Shown one piece after another: positions 45,420-57,924 of a stretch of 64,000 nt of DNA; the stretch's first letter is position 1, and every line of letters starts with the position of its first letter. This DNA comes from Perognathus longimembris pacificus. Lineage: Eukaryota > Chordata > Mammalia > Rodentia > Heteromyidae. A program made the position numbers and the translations under genes. The stretch is taken from positions 30,625,626 to 30,689,625 of the forward strand of contig NC_063188.1 of the NCBI RefSeq assembly GCF_023159225.1, given 5' to 3'. The notes under the pieces were generated by a model. The model ran no database searches, was not told where the DNA came from, and saw only the letters and a program-made list of their open reading frames with translations.

Positions 45420-46740
45420 CTTTGAGGAGTTTGTTAGATGTGGTGCTATCTACCAAACAAACAGCTACAAGTAATGTCTATATAAAATAACTCACTGATG
45501 ACGGAGTTTTAGCAGATGATTAATTCTATTCAGTTAAATTCAACTTCTAAAATATTTTTGACTACTAAGCACATATTCCAGCAAAAACTAATTGAAACAT
45601 ATAGCTAGGGACTTGCAAGAATTTATAGTCTCTTTCTTGGGAAGAACAGATATGCATACATTGTCCAACCATACCACCCTTATTAAGTAGCCCAGGGACA
45701 AAAAGACTTAAGAGATGAAAGTTCTTTGAGATTTTAGCCACAAACCTCTCACTTTAAGACTTCCAGCAAGCAACTTAGGGTTTTCTTCCCTGTGCCATAT
45801 GCACATATCCAGCAAGGAAGTTGTCTCTTCTCTTTGTTCCTGGGTAAGTATGTCTCATCTGTTTCATACCATTTCTCTGTTCTTTCACTTCATCTATACA
45901 GGTATCTCATAGCAATTTTACCTCTTTTTACCACTGGCCATACAACATGTTACTCTAATTCCTTTTATTCCAGTTTATGGCTCTGGTCACTGTAAATAAT
46001 TCCAGTTTTAGTGTGGAAAAAGTACAAAACTGAGAGTCCTTTTGCTACCCCTCCAACTCTCCTAACACATTAAACATGACCCAATGATTCTTCCTTCCCA
46101 TATGCTAACAACAAACATGATAGTGCAAAAAAAAGTGTGCTATATCTTCCAAAATGTGATGTGGACAATATAGAAGGCCATTTCAGAAAAGAAATGGGCT
46201 TTGCATTGGAAACACAGAAAGAATATAATGGTCTAAAGGAAGTAAATGAGAAATGATGGGGAGCATGGAAAAGAAAGTAGTTCGTTCACTGTGGGTACCA
46301 CAGTGAAGGAAGGGCTGGTGATGAAAGCAAAGCTTGAAGCTGATGTACCCTCCACTGAACATAGGCCATCTGGGCCCTTAAGTGTGATCAACGAAGACTG
46401 CTGGTGTTTAACAGACAGCACTTTGCTGAGATCAGTGGAAATCTACAAGAAGGAGAAAACTAGAGCCAACTATTGAGCAGCTCTTTAGTTAAACAAGCAC
46501 CACATCCCAGCAGATTCAGTGGCCTTTTGGCAGTCAGGAAAAATACAGCTGGAGTAAAATGAAAGGTAGAAGGCAAAATCACTAATCATCTGGGGCCTGA
46601 CTGGAAGGACCAGTCTCTAGCAAATATTTGTGAGGAATTGGCCATATTTGCCTCCAACACTCTCCTCCTTCATCTATCCTCATCTCCAGATGAAATTCCT
46701 TCACCCGTCAGGTTCCATAAGAACATGTCCAATGTTTTTA
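45420..46740. other. unique sequence, no gene seen
   Basis: About 1.3 kb with no repeat I can name and no frame with a recognisable domain. Confidence 0.4.
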
Positions 46741-46749
46741 TCCCATGTT

Positions 46750-46945
46750 TTACCATCCTGTTAAGGTAAAATTATATGCACAAAGCCTATGCTTATAAGT
46801 AGTTTGATGCATTTGGACATATGCATACATCCATGCACTACAATCAAAATCATAAACACATCCATCACCTCCAAAATGTTTCTGTTGCTTCTTTGTTTTG
46901 TCTGTGATCCATTTTATCACAAACCTCCTCTTTGTTCACTATCTC
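46750..46945 (-). mobile_element. old L1M-like 3' UTR fragment
   Basis: TAAGGTAAAATTATATGCACAAAGCC, GATGCATTTGGACATATGCATACATCCATGCACTACAATCAAAATCATAAACACATCCATCACC follow the ancient L1 3' UTR pattern on the minus strand. Confidence 0.55.
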
Positions 46946-47811
46946 TTAGTCTTTTTCTTTTTTTGGCATCACTATTTTTTTTTCTCATGGACTTTCTGAT
47001 AAAACCAAACATTTTGTTGCCTCTGGTAGGATTAACTGACCCCAATCCACAAAGTATTCTCTGTTCTAAGAAATCCGCTCATGGAAATTCTCAGTGAAGA
47101 GGAGGGAACAGTACATTATTAGGAGGAGCTTGAATGAAAGAGGGCTGAGTGTTCTGCCTTATTCTGAGAAAATATTGTTGTTGCCTATCCAATACTGAAG
47201 GAAGGCTGTCAGCCAGATTAAAAGGAAAAGAAAGACACTGTAAGAACCCTCAAATTAAAGATGAAAAAGGATGCTGACACCCATGTAAGATTACTTCTGA
47301 GATTGTTATACCCCAAGAAAATAGAGTGAGGACCTGTAATAAAGCAGAATTTCTAAATCCCTCTCTATTCTTCTAGGGCAGCCTGTAGTTATTTGTTGTG
47401 TGCACCTACCATCAGCTCCATTGTGCATCTCAGAATTGGGGGTAGAATGTTGTTGATGAAAATTATTAGCAGAAACATTGCAATGCATCCTTTTGCCATC
47501 AAAGAGGTTTTATCCTCAGATTTACCAGGATACAGTATCTCCTCACCTTTCTATGTGGGGAAGGGTTTCAATATCTTCTCAGAAAGGCAGCCCTTGGGAC
47601 AATCTGGGCTTTGCCTACACAAGCAAAGTGAAGAAGTCTCATATTTACTTAAGCAACTCTTCCCTCTACTCTCTAAGTTGTTAACTTCCAATAAACAACA
47701 TGGACTTATTCAATTTTAAGGGGGCTAGGTCGCCACCACTATACATCCCTTGGTTTGTTTTAGCAGTTTTGTTTTACAAATAATATATGTGAAATATAAG
47801 AATTGAAATAA

Positions 47812-48005
47812 GATAGGTGCTGGTAGAACATACCCATAATCCTAGCTACCAGCCTAAGGTAGAATGACTGTGTGAGACTTATTTCCAATTAGCGACCAAA
47901 TATACACCTAAAGTGGAGCTGAAGTCAAGTGGTAGAGAGCACTAACCTTAAGCATAAAGCTCAGGGACAGTGCCTAGGCCCTGAGTTCAAGCCCCGGACT
48001 GGCAT
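47812..48005 (+). mobile_element. B1-head + Geo-tail SINE with internal deletion
   Basis: Short head (GGTAGAACATACCCATAATCCTAGCTACC), linker CTTATTTCCAATTAGCGACC, Geo tail (GTCAAGTGGTAGAGAGCAC to TTCAAGCCCCGGACTGGC), followed by CA repeats to about 48047. Confidence 0.85.
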
Positions 48006-48171
48006 GCACACACGCATGTAGATACATGCACACACACATACACACATAGATTTGAAATAATACAAAAACCTATAAGCAAAAATACCCATTTCCCCTTCTC
48101 AGTACTAATTTTCTTAAGGTTGTAGCTCTGACAAACCTATGTAGGCACTCCCTGATGTTTCCTATGTGTAT

Positions 48172-48410
48172 TCAAAGAGAGTAACACGGGGCTGGGACTA
48201 TAGCCTACTAGTAGAGTGCTTCCCTTGCATACATGAAGCCCTGGGTTCGATTCCTCAGCATCACATATAAAGAAAAAGCCAGAAGTGGTGCTGTGATTCA
48301 AGTGGTAGAGTACTAGCCTTGAGCAAAAAGAAGCCAAGGACAGTACTCAGGCCCTGAGTTCAAGTGCCAGGAATGGCAAAAAAAAAATTGTATCTCAAAG
48401 AGAATAACAC
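48172..48410 (+). mobile_element. IDL-Geo SINE with near-perfect target-site duplication
   Basis: Body 48188-48380: ID-like head (GGGGCTGGGACTATAGCCTACTAGTAGAGTGC, B box GGTTCGATTCC) and Geo half. Flanks TCAAAGAGAGTAACAC (48172-48187) and TCAAAGAGAATAACAC (48395-48410) differ at one base. Confidence 0.95.
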
Positions 48411-48434
48411 ACAAACTCAAACTACTTTTGCGTG

Positions 48435-48617
48435 TTTTATTTTGTTGACACAAGGTCTGTCTATATAGACCAAGATTCCCTTGAACTCATGATTCTTCTG
48501 TTTCAACTCCCTAAGTGCTGAATTATAAGTATGCGCTACTCTTAAACTTGTGATATTTTTTCCCTTAGCTTCCAAAATGCTGAAATTTCAGGTGTGTACC
48601 ACCATGCCCACCTCATA
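48435..48617 (-). mobile_element. old B1-like SINE(s)
   Basis: Reverse B1 units: CAAGGTCTGTCTATATAGACCAAGATTCCCTTGAACTC and CCAAAATGCTGAAATTTCAGGTGTGTACCACCATGCCCACC. Confidence 0.65.
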
Positions 48618-48639
48618 CTAGATCTTTTTCCCCTATGGT

Positions 48640-49465
48640 TCTGAAAGTAGAACACATAGTCCTCAGATTCATTTTTTAACAAATAATTCAGGACATGTTG
48701 TTTTTCTTTAATAGTATCTCTCTTACACTGTGGGAATGTTTACAAATTCTACATTGTTTTGACAATAATGTATTATACAAATGTGCCATATTTATTTAAC
48801 TAATCCTTTATTAAAGGAGCATTTATATTGTCTCAAAATTCATTGGTTGTTTTGTTGCTGTTCTTTTCTAAACAAATCTGTGGTGAATAATATCTTACAT
48901 GCATATTTTTTCAACACCTGTGTGATTATTATATGTAAGATCAATTCCTACTAATAAGGATAGGGTATAATCCATTTTTTAAACTTAGCTGTAAGTTGAC
49001 AAATTGCTCTCCTGCCAGCAGTATATGAAAGTACCTGTTTCTTATGTTTGCAATCATAGATTTTAAAAATGCCAAACACCAAATGTTTTTGATAATCCAA
49101 CAGGCAAGAAATTCTATCTCATTGTTTTCAAATTTAGATTTTCACTATAAATGTGATTTACCATATTTTATTAGGATTATATACTATTTTCTTACTGACT
49201 TCATCTAAAGTCTTTGTATACTAAGATCATTAACAATCCATTGATTACTTTTATATTGTTCACTTTGATCTATTAGAGAACAATGATTTACCCAGACTTT
49301 CATGTCTAGAGCAAAGAACAATACTATAATTGTATGATAGGTCCTTTAGTCTTCCTGCAACAAGATTGTTAAATGATACTTAAAAATATCTAAGCATCTC
49401 TCTGTCATAAAAGACTATTCATATCAAATTTTTCTTTTATTTTCAAGTTTGAAGTTTAGTGTTTA
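48640..49465 (-). mobile_element. ancient L1M-like 3' region
   Basis: Minus-strand ancient L1 blocks in order: GTTGCTGTTCTTTTCTAAACAAATCTGTGGTGAATAATATC, GACAAATTGCTCTCCTGCCAGCAGTATATGAAAGTACCTG, AATCCAACAGGCAAGAAATTCTATCTCATTGTTTTC, and a decayed continuation. Confidence 0.75.
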
Positions 49466-49659
49466 AGCATCATAATTCAATGGAAAGAATGCCTATATTC
49501 TTATTAAAGTGACAGTTTATTGAGCGGGAGGCACAAAAGAGTATGAGAAGGCAAGACAATAGCTCAGTCCCAAGTGAGGTAGAAAGAAGAAACAAGAAGA
49601 GAGGTTGGTCGTTAGCATAAAAGTTAGTTATAATAAGAGGACAGTGAAAGAAATAAGAT

Positions 49660-49760
49660 TCAGGAGTGGTAGAGCGTTAGCCTTGAACTGAAGAACTTGG
49701 GAACAGCACCCAGTCCCAGAGTTCAAGCCCCACAACTGACACCCCCCCAAAAAAATAGAG
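49660..49760 (+). mobile_element. Geo-tail fragment
   Basis: CAGGAGTGGTAGAGCGTTAGCCTTGAACTG, CAGCACCCAGTCCCAGAGTTCAAGCCCCACAACTGAC. The head is missing. Confidence 0.75.
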
Positions 49761-49769
49761 ATCCATCCA

Positions 49770-51280
49770 TTCTTTTTTCTGATTTGATTGCAATGAAGTT
49801 GTTGAGAAAATAAAAATAACAGGTGAAAACATTTTCCTTGATTTCCTAGAACATAAATCCTTCCCCTTTTAGGCTAAGCAATCTCCCAAATTTTAGCTCT
49901 TAGTAGAAAGGAAAGACATCCTAAAGCTAAAAAATTTTAAATCAATACAGTGTTCCTTTTGGATGCTGATATCTATTATAACTGAAATTTGAGGCAAAAC
50001 TACTGATCTCTGCAGTATCCTTAAAAAAACTCAATGTCATAAAGCAAGTCTCTTGTCATATAGCCAGATTCCAGAAACATGTGGTTTGAAACTCATTGAA
50101 TGAACTGAGGTGACCATATCTTTGTTTCCTTATTATTATAGTCTGTCAGAATAGCAACGAAATACTTAGATATAAAAAACAAGTTCATTTGGTGTGTAGT
50201 CTACAGTCCCTGGAATGGAATGAGAACCACTCATTCATGTTATCCAATATTATCATAATTCAGAGCTGTTACTAACAAATTAGCCTTCCCCTGAGCCTAA
50301 TCAGAGAGCATATAGCAGTGAGCCTGGGCTTGACCTTGTGTTATTAACTTCTGCTTTTCCTGTTGGGAACCACATTTTTGGCTTTTAGCATTAAAAACCT
50401 TTTATCATTTTAATCTGAGACTGCCAAAATTTCTAAATTAGCTGATCTCCATTTGTAAAGCAGGAAATGAGACAAGGTAGGTTTTGCATATTCTACTGTC
50501 AGTGCTAAGCTATTCTGGGCAATAGCTTGTCTGATCAGAATAGGGAGTGCATGTTCTCTGCATCCTGGAATCTACTTGGGAGAAAATGACATAGAGCTTG
50601 TTTCAGGGAAGGTGTTTAAATGTGCAAGGCTAACCTTCACTGACCATTCCTAAGCTGGAGTTAATAAACTAAATAATTTAACTAGCAGGGTCAAGACTGA
50701 AAAACACAACCTAGAAGTCCAATAATAAGAAGAAAACAGAATTAGCACACCTAATCCTGAGTTCTCTCTTCTTAACCACCTTGAAATACTCTTGAGAACA
50801 ATATCCAGTAGATTGAGGAGATAGGCACAGAGCTACCTTGTACCAAATGGGGATGAACTACAAGGTAGGAAAGCATTATTCGTTTTCTGGACTGAGTTAA
50901 ATGGCTTTATTATATAAAAGCCAGGTTTACAAAGCCATTAAAATTAACAATGGGGCCCCTCTTCTCACTAAAGGTAAGCAGAGAATTGGTGAAATTTCAA
51001 TACTCTCATCACTAGAGAGAAATAGAATGGGATATCACCTCAAAGCATGTTAAAATAGAGGCAGACTAGACAATGGGCAGAGTGTTAGCAAAAGGGTTGC
51101 CATGTATGAAGAGATTGGACTATCTCATCTTCCACATCTATGCTAAGTCTACAGTTTTACAGTGGGTGTATAAACTATGGTACTCAATATAATAAACCAA
51201 GTATGGGAGTAGATTTGTCTTGTTGCTTATCTTTCAACTGTTCACTGGATGGAGACAAATTACTGAGCTATCATCAAAAT
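49770..51280. other. unique sequence, no gene seen
   Basis: About 1.5 kb without recognisable repeats; 50280-50620 is of relatively high complexity. Short frames here have no known domain. Confidence 0.4.
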
Positions 51281-51284
51281 GAAA

Positions 51285-51522
51285 GGGCAGGGCACCAGTG
51301 GTTCATGGCTATAATCCTATCTACTCAGTAGGCTAAGATCTTAGTGTTATGGAATGAAACCATCCCAAGCAGGAAAGTCTGCGAGGCACTTATTTCCAAT
51401 TAACATCAAAATCTGTGAGTGGAGCTGTGGCTCACATGGCAGAGCACTAACCTTGAGAAAAAACACTCAAGAGCAGCACCCAGACCCCATGTGCAAGCCC
51501 CAGGACAGGCACAAAAAACGTG
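51285..51522 (+). mobile_element. B1-head + Geo-tail SINE
   Basis: Head GGCACCAGTGGTTCATGGCTATAATCCTATCTACTCAGTAGGCTAAG, linker CTTATTTCCAATTAACATC, Geo tail GTGGAGCTGTGGCTCACATGGCAGAGCAC to GCAAGCCCCAGGACAGGC. Confidence 0.88.
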
Positions 51523-51559
51523 AAATGCTAACAATTAACAATTTCACAAGGGTGTAATG

Positions 51560-52910
51560 TTTCAAAATACTCTAAAAGTATTTTATGTCTTTATTAAATG
51601 GGTGCTGTACCTGATACTTAGGAAAGAGGTAAGAATACAAATCCCCAGTAAATACATGTTAAAAGAAAAAACAGAGGACTTCACTAAAATCCCACAGGCA
51701 ATGATGTCTTGACACATTTCTTAGCATAAAAACCTCTGGGGCTCTGGGATATATCTGTTTGCTGGTGATCAATTTAATCATAGAATCATTAGGATTAAAT
51801 GAAATACAATGTCATTCTTCTGTCACTATAACTCATTTAATATATTCACCTCTAGCCTGTGAAAGAGTTAAATACTGTTATGATAACTTGATGGATCAAA
51901 ACCTTGGCAGGGTATGAAAGAAACCTCAAAGCAATCATATCCAACTATCATTTGTACAGAATTCTCAAATGTATATCTGGAATAAGCAATGTCTAGCTTG
52001 AAACTGTGACTATAGATGAAGTTAAGACAATCCCTATGTCTATGGAGTATTCCAGGAGCTGAATACTCTATTCACTTCCCCACTTACAACTTTTTATCCA
52101 TCATCACAAGGTTTTTACCCCTTATTAATTACAAATGAAAGAGAAAATTGCATAAATTTAACTTGGAAACCTCATATATTTCAAGGCCAACATTTTCTGG
52201 CCTTGAACTCCAGGAAAGTTGCTGCAGAGTGAAAGATTTATTGATTGTGTAAGATATCAAATCACATCTGTCTTTCACCGAGGCAAATGCTTTAAAAGTG
52301 ATTGAAAAATCATCACTATATTTAAAATGTTTTTGCTTTTCCATGTTGTTTCAAATTTGAGGAACTTTTGACTTCAAGGAAATAAGGATACAGCATTTGA
52401 TCTTTTCCTAATTCAGTACTGATTAGTACCCTTCTTGCCTTTCCCTGAGTGCCAGCATCCCATACCCTCTGCTTGAGAGCATAAAAGAAAATAAAAGACT
52501 TCTCTTTACCCTATTCCATATGTCTAAACAAGGCAACCAACCTTTACCTTTCCATCAACCCTTGGTATGTTAACAAAAACAAAAGGCATCCTGCTTGAAA
52601 TGGTGCTATAAACATTCAGCTTCAAGTGTAGGGTTTATACTATGAAAAAGGAACATTTTTCTTGAGATTTCCCCTTTCAAAATGTGATAGAAGAAAAACT
52701 AATGACTAAATGCAATACATTAAGGACTGTTTGAAAAACTTTTCTTGTCAAAGACTGTTTGAAAAGAGCTTGCCTGCAATTGAATGATGGCAACATAATA
52801 GCCATAGGTTTAATCACAAGATGACCTAGGCAAATTCTTACATCAACCAAAAGTTGTAAGACTTTAATTATCTCTGTTATATCAGGATCGCTGTGTATTG
52901 AGAACTCAAC
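51560..52910. other. unique sequence, no gene seen
   Basis: About 1.35 kb, AT-rich, with no repeat or coding feature I can support. Confidence 0.4.
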
Positions 52911-52913
52911 TTC

Positions 52914-52966
52914 ATGTGTGTGTGTGTGTGTGTGTCTGTGTGTGTGTGTGTGTGTGTATGTGTGTG
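52914..52966. repeat. (TG)n microsatellite
   Basis: About 25 TG units with one TCTG and one TATG interruption, directly before a minus-strand SINE. Confidence 0.96.
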
Positions 52967-52983
52967 GTATGGTGTGCTCATGT

Positions 52984-53212
52984 GTCTGTCCTGGGGCTTG
53001 AAGTCAGGGCCCAGGTATTGTCCCTGAGCTTTTGACTCAAAGCTAGTGTCCTACCACTTACATCATACCACCCCTTCCAGCTTTTTGGATGGTCAACTGG
53101 AGATAAGAATCTCACAAACTTTCCTGCCTGGGCTGGCTTTGAACCACAATCTTCATATCATATCCTCCTCAGTAGATAGGATAATAGGTGTGAGCCACCA
53201 GTGCCCAGCAGA
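52984..53212 (-). mobile_element. B1-head + Geo-tail SINE
   Basis: Reversed Geo (TGTCCTGGGGCTTGAAGTCAGGGCC, GTCCTACCACTTACATCATACC) then reversed B1 head (CTTTCCTGCCTGGGCTGGCTTTGAACC, GGTGTGAGCCACCAGTGCCCAGC). Confidence 0.9.
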
Positions 53213-53214
53213 AA

Positions 53215-54180
53215 CCACAACTTCTTCACATGTTGTATGCTATAATAGCCACCAGGGAATTCTGTATATTGATTTTCTGGTAGAGAGGGAAATTATTCTT
53301 GAAATATGTCCATCTTAGATGTCTATGCTAAAAGTTTGCTCACATTGTTCAGGCTCAGGCTTCTTTTTCAAAGTCTTCCCAACTCTAGTCAAGTCCTGAT
53401 ACAGAGTGAGGAGTAGATGGATGTCTCTGAGAGAAACACCTCATAAAACTCAGATGGGGAGCTCCAGCAGAAAGATCTTTAATACAAAATTGTCACAGGG
53501 TACCCCTAGCAGCATCAACAATTAACAGTGTATCTTGACATTGGTTGTAGTCATAGCAAGTTTGTCTCATGTTTGCCTAGAACATCCATAACTCCAGGAG
53601 TTTACATTACAATAATAATCAAGGGCCCTAATGGTGGCTTTGCTATTAGATATATGCCCACTGCTTCTTTTTCAGTATGGCTGATGACAGGTGTTTACCA
53701 CCCACTGGTATAACTCCTCTTAATCCATTTGATGTTCCAGTACTTAATACATCAGCTCTATTAGCATCTGGTGTATAGACCACATGGGCCCATCACAGCC
53801 TAATAGAAAATAGTTGAAACCTAAGCTGCACAGTTATCATGGTAGCCCTTCAGTCTACTCCAGCCTCAACTTTTACAGATGAAGATATCTAATCCTCAGT
53901 GAGGAACTCATTATCTCATTCCTGTGAGATGACTCTCCTTGTCAAGGACTTGTGTCTAATGCAGTTCCTAGTCATGAGACACTTAGAAGTAGAGGCCAGT
54001 ATCTCAGTATCATCATCAAGTTGAACAAGGTTCTACTCCCTTCTGAAGCTAGTATTTTGGTACCTACACCTGAACTCCTGCCTTATTGACATGTGATCAA
54101 GCCTTTGTTTCATACTCTACTTCAGAGGCTATAAACTTCTGGCAATCCAGCAGTCTCCAGTTTGGAGACCTACTAAACCT
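53215..54180. other. unique sequence, no gene seen
   Basis: About 1 kb with no repeat or coding feature I can name. Confidence 0.4.
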
Positions 54181-54184
54181 GCCA

Positions 54185-54592
54185 CCTAGGAAGACTTGGT
54201 GCTACAGTTTTAGTCTCCAAATTTCATGTCTTGGATACTGAATCCTCAAAAGTCATAGGTTAAGAGCATTTGAAATGTAGGAACTTTGGGAGATGATGGA
54301 TCATGACAGCCCTGTCCTCATAAGAAGATTATTTACCATATGGATTAATGGATTATTATGGACGTGGTTTTATTATAAAAAGTAAGCTGTCGGTCTTCCT
54401 TTTATCACCCTGACTTCCTTCTCACCAAATCATTCCCTTTCTATGTCATGATGCTAACCCTGAGATCTTGGTCTTTTCAATCTCTAGAACCATGAAATTA
54501 TTTTTTAAGCTTCTCTGTTTTGATCTAGCCTATTGACCTAGCATTTATTTATAGCAGCAGAAAATGGACCTAGTTAAAAAATTGGTACACAA
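54185..54592 (+). mobile_element. MaLR-type LTR, nearly complete
   Basis: Blocks in order: CCAAATTTCATGTCTTGGATACTGAATCCTCAAA, GGAACTTTGGGAGATGATGGATCATGACAGCCCTGTCCTCATAAG, ATTAATGGATTATTATGGACGTGGTTTTATTATAAAAAGTAAGC, and the end ATTTATAGCAGCAGAAAATGGACCTAG. Confidence 0.8.
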
Positions 54593-55197
54593 AAGTGAGG
54601 TTGTTGCTAACAAAACTAACATCTGAAAATGGGGACATGACTTTAGAATTAAGTATGTGGAAATGGCTGGAAAATTTTGGAGGACCAACCTTGAAAAGCC
54701 TGTGTTACTATGCATGTAGCATTAAAGGTATTACTGGAGAAGGTTCAGAAGAATTCAAGAAGACGAGGAAAACTCTAGCTTCTTAATGGATCGCTCAAAT
54801 GGTTATGACCAGAATGCTGATAGAAATTTGGCTGTCCAAATAAGGACCATTATGACATGGTCTCAGGAGTCTGAGAAACAAGATAGTAGGAAGTGTAGAA
54901 AGATCATATTGATTATACAATTGCAAAGAAGTTGGTAGATTTGTGCCCACTGGCTCAGACTTGGAATGTTGAATTTAAAATCAGTAAACTAGAGAAATCT
55001 GGTACAAGAAATTTCTACGTAGCAAAGCACTCAGGCAGAGACACGACTACTTTTAACTGCTTACAATGAAATGAGAGAGCAAAGAGATGCCTTAAAATAG
55101 AACTTACAATTAAAAGGGAAACAGCACAAAGATTCAGAAAATCCTCCGTATGGCTGTGTGCTAGGGTTAAAGAGCATTTTCAAAAAATGAAATGAAG

Positions 55198-55680
55198 CCC
55201 CGGGTACTGGTGGCTCACTCCTGTAATCTTAGCTACTCAGAAGGCTAAAATCTGAAAGTCATGGTTCGAAGCTAGTCCAGGAGGGAAAGTTGGATGTGGA
55301 GTCAAAGGAGATTATTGTGGAGTTTTAATAGTAAGTATCAGAATAGACATGGTATCATACATCTACAACCTCAGCTACCCAGGTATACAAGATAGGAGGA
55401 TCACAGCTTGAGTCCAGCCCAAGCAAAAAGCACGAGATCCTATCTCATAAACAAGCCAGGCTTGGTGGTACATACCTGTAATTTCAGCCACTTAGGAGGC
55501 AGAAATAGGAGGATCACTGAATGAAATCAGCTAAGGCAAAAGCACAGACCCTATCTGAAAAACAAACAAAAAGCGAGAGATTAAGGTGTATCTCAAGCGA
55601 TAGAGTTCCTGCATAGCAAGCTAGAAGTCCTGAGTTGGATCTCAGTAGCACAAAAAAAATAAAAAAATAAAAAAATAACT
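55198..55680 (+). mobile_element. cluster of B1-like SINEs ending in a tRNA-like module
   Basis: Head at 55198 (GGTACTGGTGGCTCACTCCTGTAATCTTAGCTACTCAGAAGGC), two older heads at about 55345 (GACATGGTATCATACATCTAC) and 55455 (CAGGCTTGGTGGTACATACCTG), then a tRNA-like arm (AAGGTGTATCTCAAGCGATAGAGTTCC) and an A-rich tail with AATAAAAA units. Confidence 0.7.
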
Positions 55681-55689
55681 GACAGTGGT

Positions 55690-56890
55690 TTTCCATGTTA
55701 GGATTTAGATGTATGTGTGGCATGCTGTATCTTCCTTTTTGCCTTTCTAGCATAGAATTTTCTATCTTATATGCTCTAGCAGTAGCTTATCCAAATCAAC
55801 TTTAGTTCTTTTTCATTATTCCCTGCCTTTGAGGACAATCATGAGAACTATCCTTTTATAATTTTCTGTTTACTTCCTGAGGACCAAATAAGCTAATTTT
55901 TTAATTATCCAAACTCTTCTAGGCCTAAACTGGAATACCTGATGATGACTATCTACTTTCTACTATATGGCTATAAATTGCTTAAATCAAAATAGATCTT
56001 CATAATCCATCTGCTTGCACAAGTTCCTCTTTTTGTTTTTTTTCTGTTTCATTTTGCTGGCAAATGCATTCCTATCAAGATTGAGTGCCAACTAAAAAAT
56101 TATGAAAGGATAAAGATTATTTATATTGAATTCTATCATACAGTTGATGACAACCTAATTATTGTGTCCTCCCATCATCCTGGCTTCTCAGCTCTGTCCA
56201 GAAACCTTTATGATATGACTCAAACCCATCATAGTAATTTGATGAGCAATGTCATGGAAAACTACATCAGAATGTGGCTATCTTCTTTCCAGTAAAGCAA
56301 TCTGTAAGAGAAATTGTGTTTAAAACTCACATAGTGACCTATAAAAATTGAACCAAGAACTATGGGCTTTCCTCAAAATCTATTTATATTAAGCTCAGCC
56401 GAAGGCCTACCTGAAAGTTGAACTTACGTCCTCACACTGTTAGATTAAGGTTCCAATCCTCCACACAATTCTTGAGACACATTGATCAGAACAGCACTTC
56501 TCACAGTTTCCCTATCTTGATAAAAAAAAAACATATCTTTTCAAAATACTCAATCAGGTGATATCTTAACTATGCATAAAATTCCCTCAACAGAGAACTG
56601 TAACCCCACAGTCTACCCCTCTTCCTCCCTTGGCATATTTTGTCTTTCCTTCATTTCTAATATCCATCCCAGGGCACACCTTACTTTTCAGAATTCATTT
56701 AACCCTTTGTTCTTTGCGACTATTGATATTTAGGAATATTGTCTTTGAGTTTCCTCCCACAAGAACCCTGAAGCTGTAAATCTTCACAACCCATGTAGTC
56801 AGCATATATATTTTTTCTTTTAGATTAGGACTTACCTTTGAAAACCTAAGAATTACCATTTGATGTGAAATAAACAATGGTGTTGTGGAC
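55690..56890. other. unique sequence, no gene seen
   Basis: About 1.2 kb of AT-rich sequence with no repeat or coding feature I can support. Confidence 0.4.
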
Positions 56891-56898
56891 TGTGGAAA

Positions 56899-57096
56899 TT
56901 TTTTTTCCAGTACTGGGGCTTGGAACTCAGGGCCTGGGCACTGTTCCTGAGCTTCTTTGTGCTCAAGGCTAGCACTCTATTTCTTGTGCCACAGTGCTAC
57001 TTCCAGCTTTTTCTGTTTATGTGGTGCTAAGGTATTGAACCCAGGGCTTCATGCATTCTAGGCAAGCACTCTACCACTAAGCCATATTCCCAGCCG
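56899..57096 (-). mobile_element. IDL-Geo SINE
   Basis: Reversed Geo (TCCAGTACTGGGGCTTGGAACTCAGGGCC, TTTCTTGTGCCACAGTGCTAC) then reversed ID-like head (GTATTGAACCCAGGGCTTC, CTCTACCACTAAGCCATATTCCCAGCC). Flanks near 56891 (TGTGGAAATTTTT) and 57102 (TATGGAATTTTT) may be the duplication. Confidence 0.92.
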
Positions 57097-57309
57097 AAGG
57101 CTATGGAATTTTTAACAATGTTTTAAAAGCTGTATCTATGCATGTGGTAGAAGGTTAGTTGAAAATGTTGACATTCAAAACCAATTCATTCCATAATACA
57201 TATTGGTACATTCAATATTAAGGTTTTAAGATTTGTATATGGATGTTAATCATATTGCTGATTTTTTTCAGGTTTGAAGATGGAATCCTATGATAAATAA
57301 CAATAGAGA

Positions 57310-57522
57310 CTTCAGGGTTAAATTTTCTAGGTTCAAATTCTGACTTCTGTAGTTCCTAGATCTGTAACCTTGTACAAAGCATTTAGCTTCCCTGGCTGAG
57401 TTTTTGCTGGTGTGAAATAAGGATAACTATTATGCCTACAAAATAGAGCTACAGTGAAGACTAAATGGGACATTCCAACATGGTGCCTAGCATACAGAAA
57501 GTGTTCAAAAAGCAGTAACCAT
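57310..57522 (+). mobile_element. MIR SINE
   Basis: GGTTCAAATTCTGACTTCTGTAG, GATCTGTAACCTTGTACAAAGCATTTAGCTTCCC, ACAGTGAAGACTAAATGGGACATTCC, ATGGTGCCTAGCATACAGAAAGTGTTC. Confidence 0.8.
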
Positions 57523-57641
57523 GAGTACTAGATTTATTTCTGCTATTTATTTGTTATATTCGTTATTGATTTCTATGTGTCTTAAAAAATTAAGTGGATT
57601 TTGTGACATTATTCCTATTAACTTTAAAAGTGCTCTTCAAA

Positions 57642-57872
57642 AGTTCCTGGTGGTGCATGCCTATTATCCTAGCTACTCAGAAACCTGAGATGTGAGGATC
57701 CTCCTTTGAAGCCAGCCTGGCCCGGGAAATCCTGTAAGATTCTTATCTCCGGTTCACCATCCAACAAATGCAGAAGGTATAGCTCAAGTGGTAGAGTGCT
57801 AGCCTGAGCAAAAAAAAAAAAAAACCCTCAGGAACTGTGCCCAGGCTGTGAGTTCAAGCACCAGCATGCAGG
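57642..57872 (+). mobile_element. B1-head + Geo-tail SINE
   Basis: Head TGGTGGTGCATGCCTATTATCCTAGCTACTCAG, linker CTTATCTCCGGTTCACCATCC, Geo tail (GGTATAGCTCAAGTGGTAGAGTGCTAGCC) with a 14-A run inside, ending TTCAAGCACCAGCATGC. Confidence 0.88.
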
Positions 57873-57875
57873 CGC

Positions 57876-57877
57876 AT

Positions 57878-57921
<44 letters not shown>
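57876..57921. repeat. (CA)n microsatellite at SINE tail
   Basis: About 20 CA units directly after the Geo tail. Confidence 0.97.
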
Positions 57922-57923
<2 letters not shown>

Positions 57924-57924
57924 C

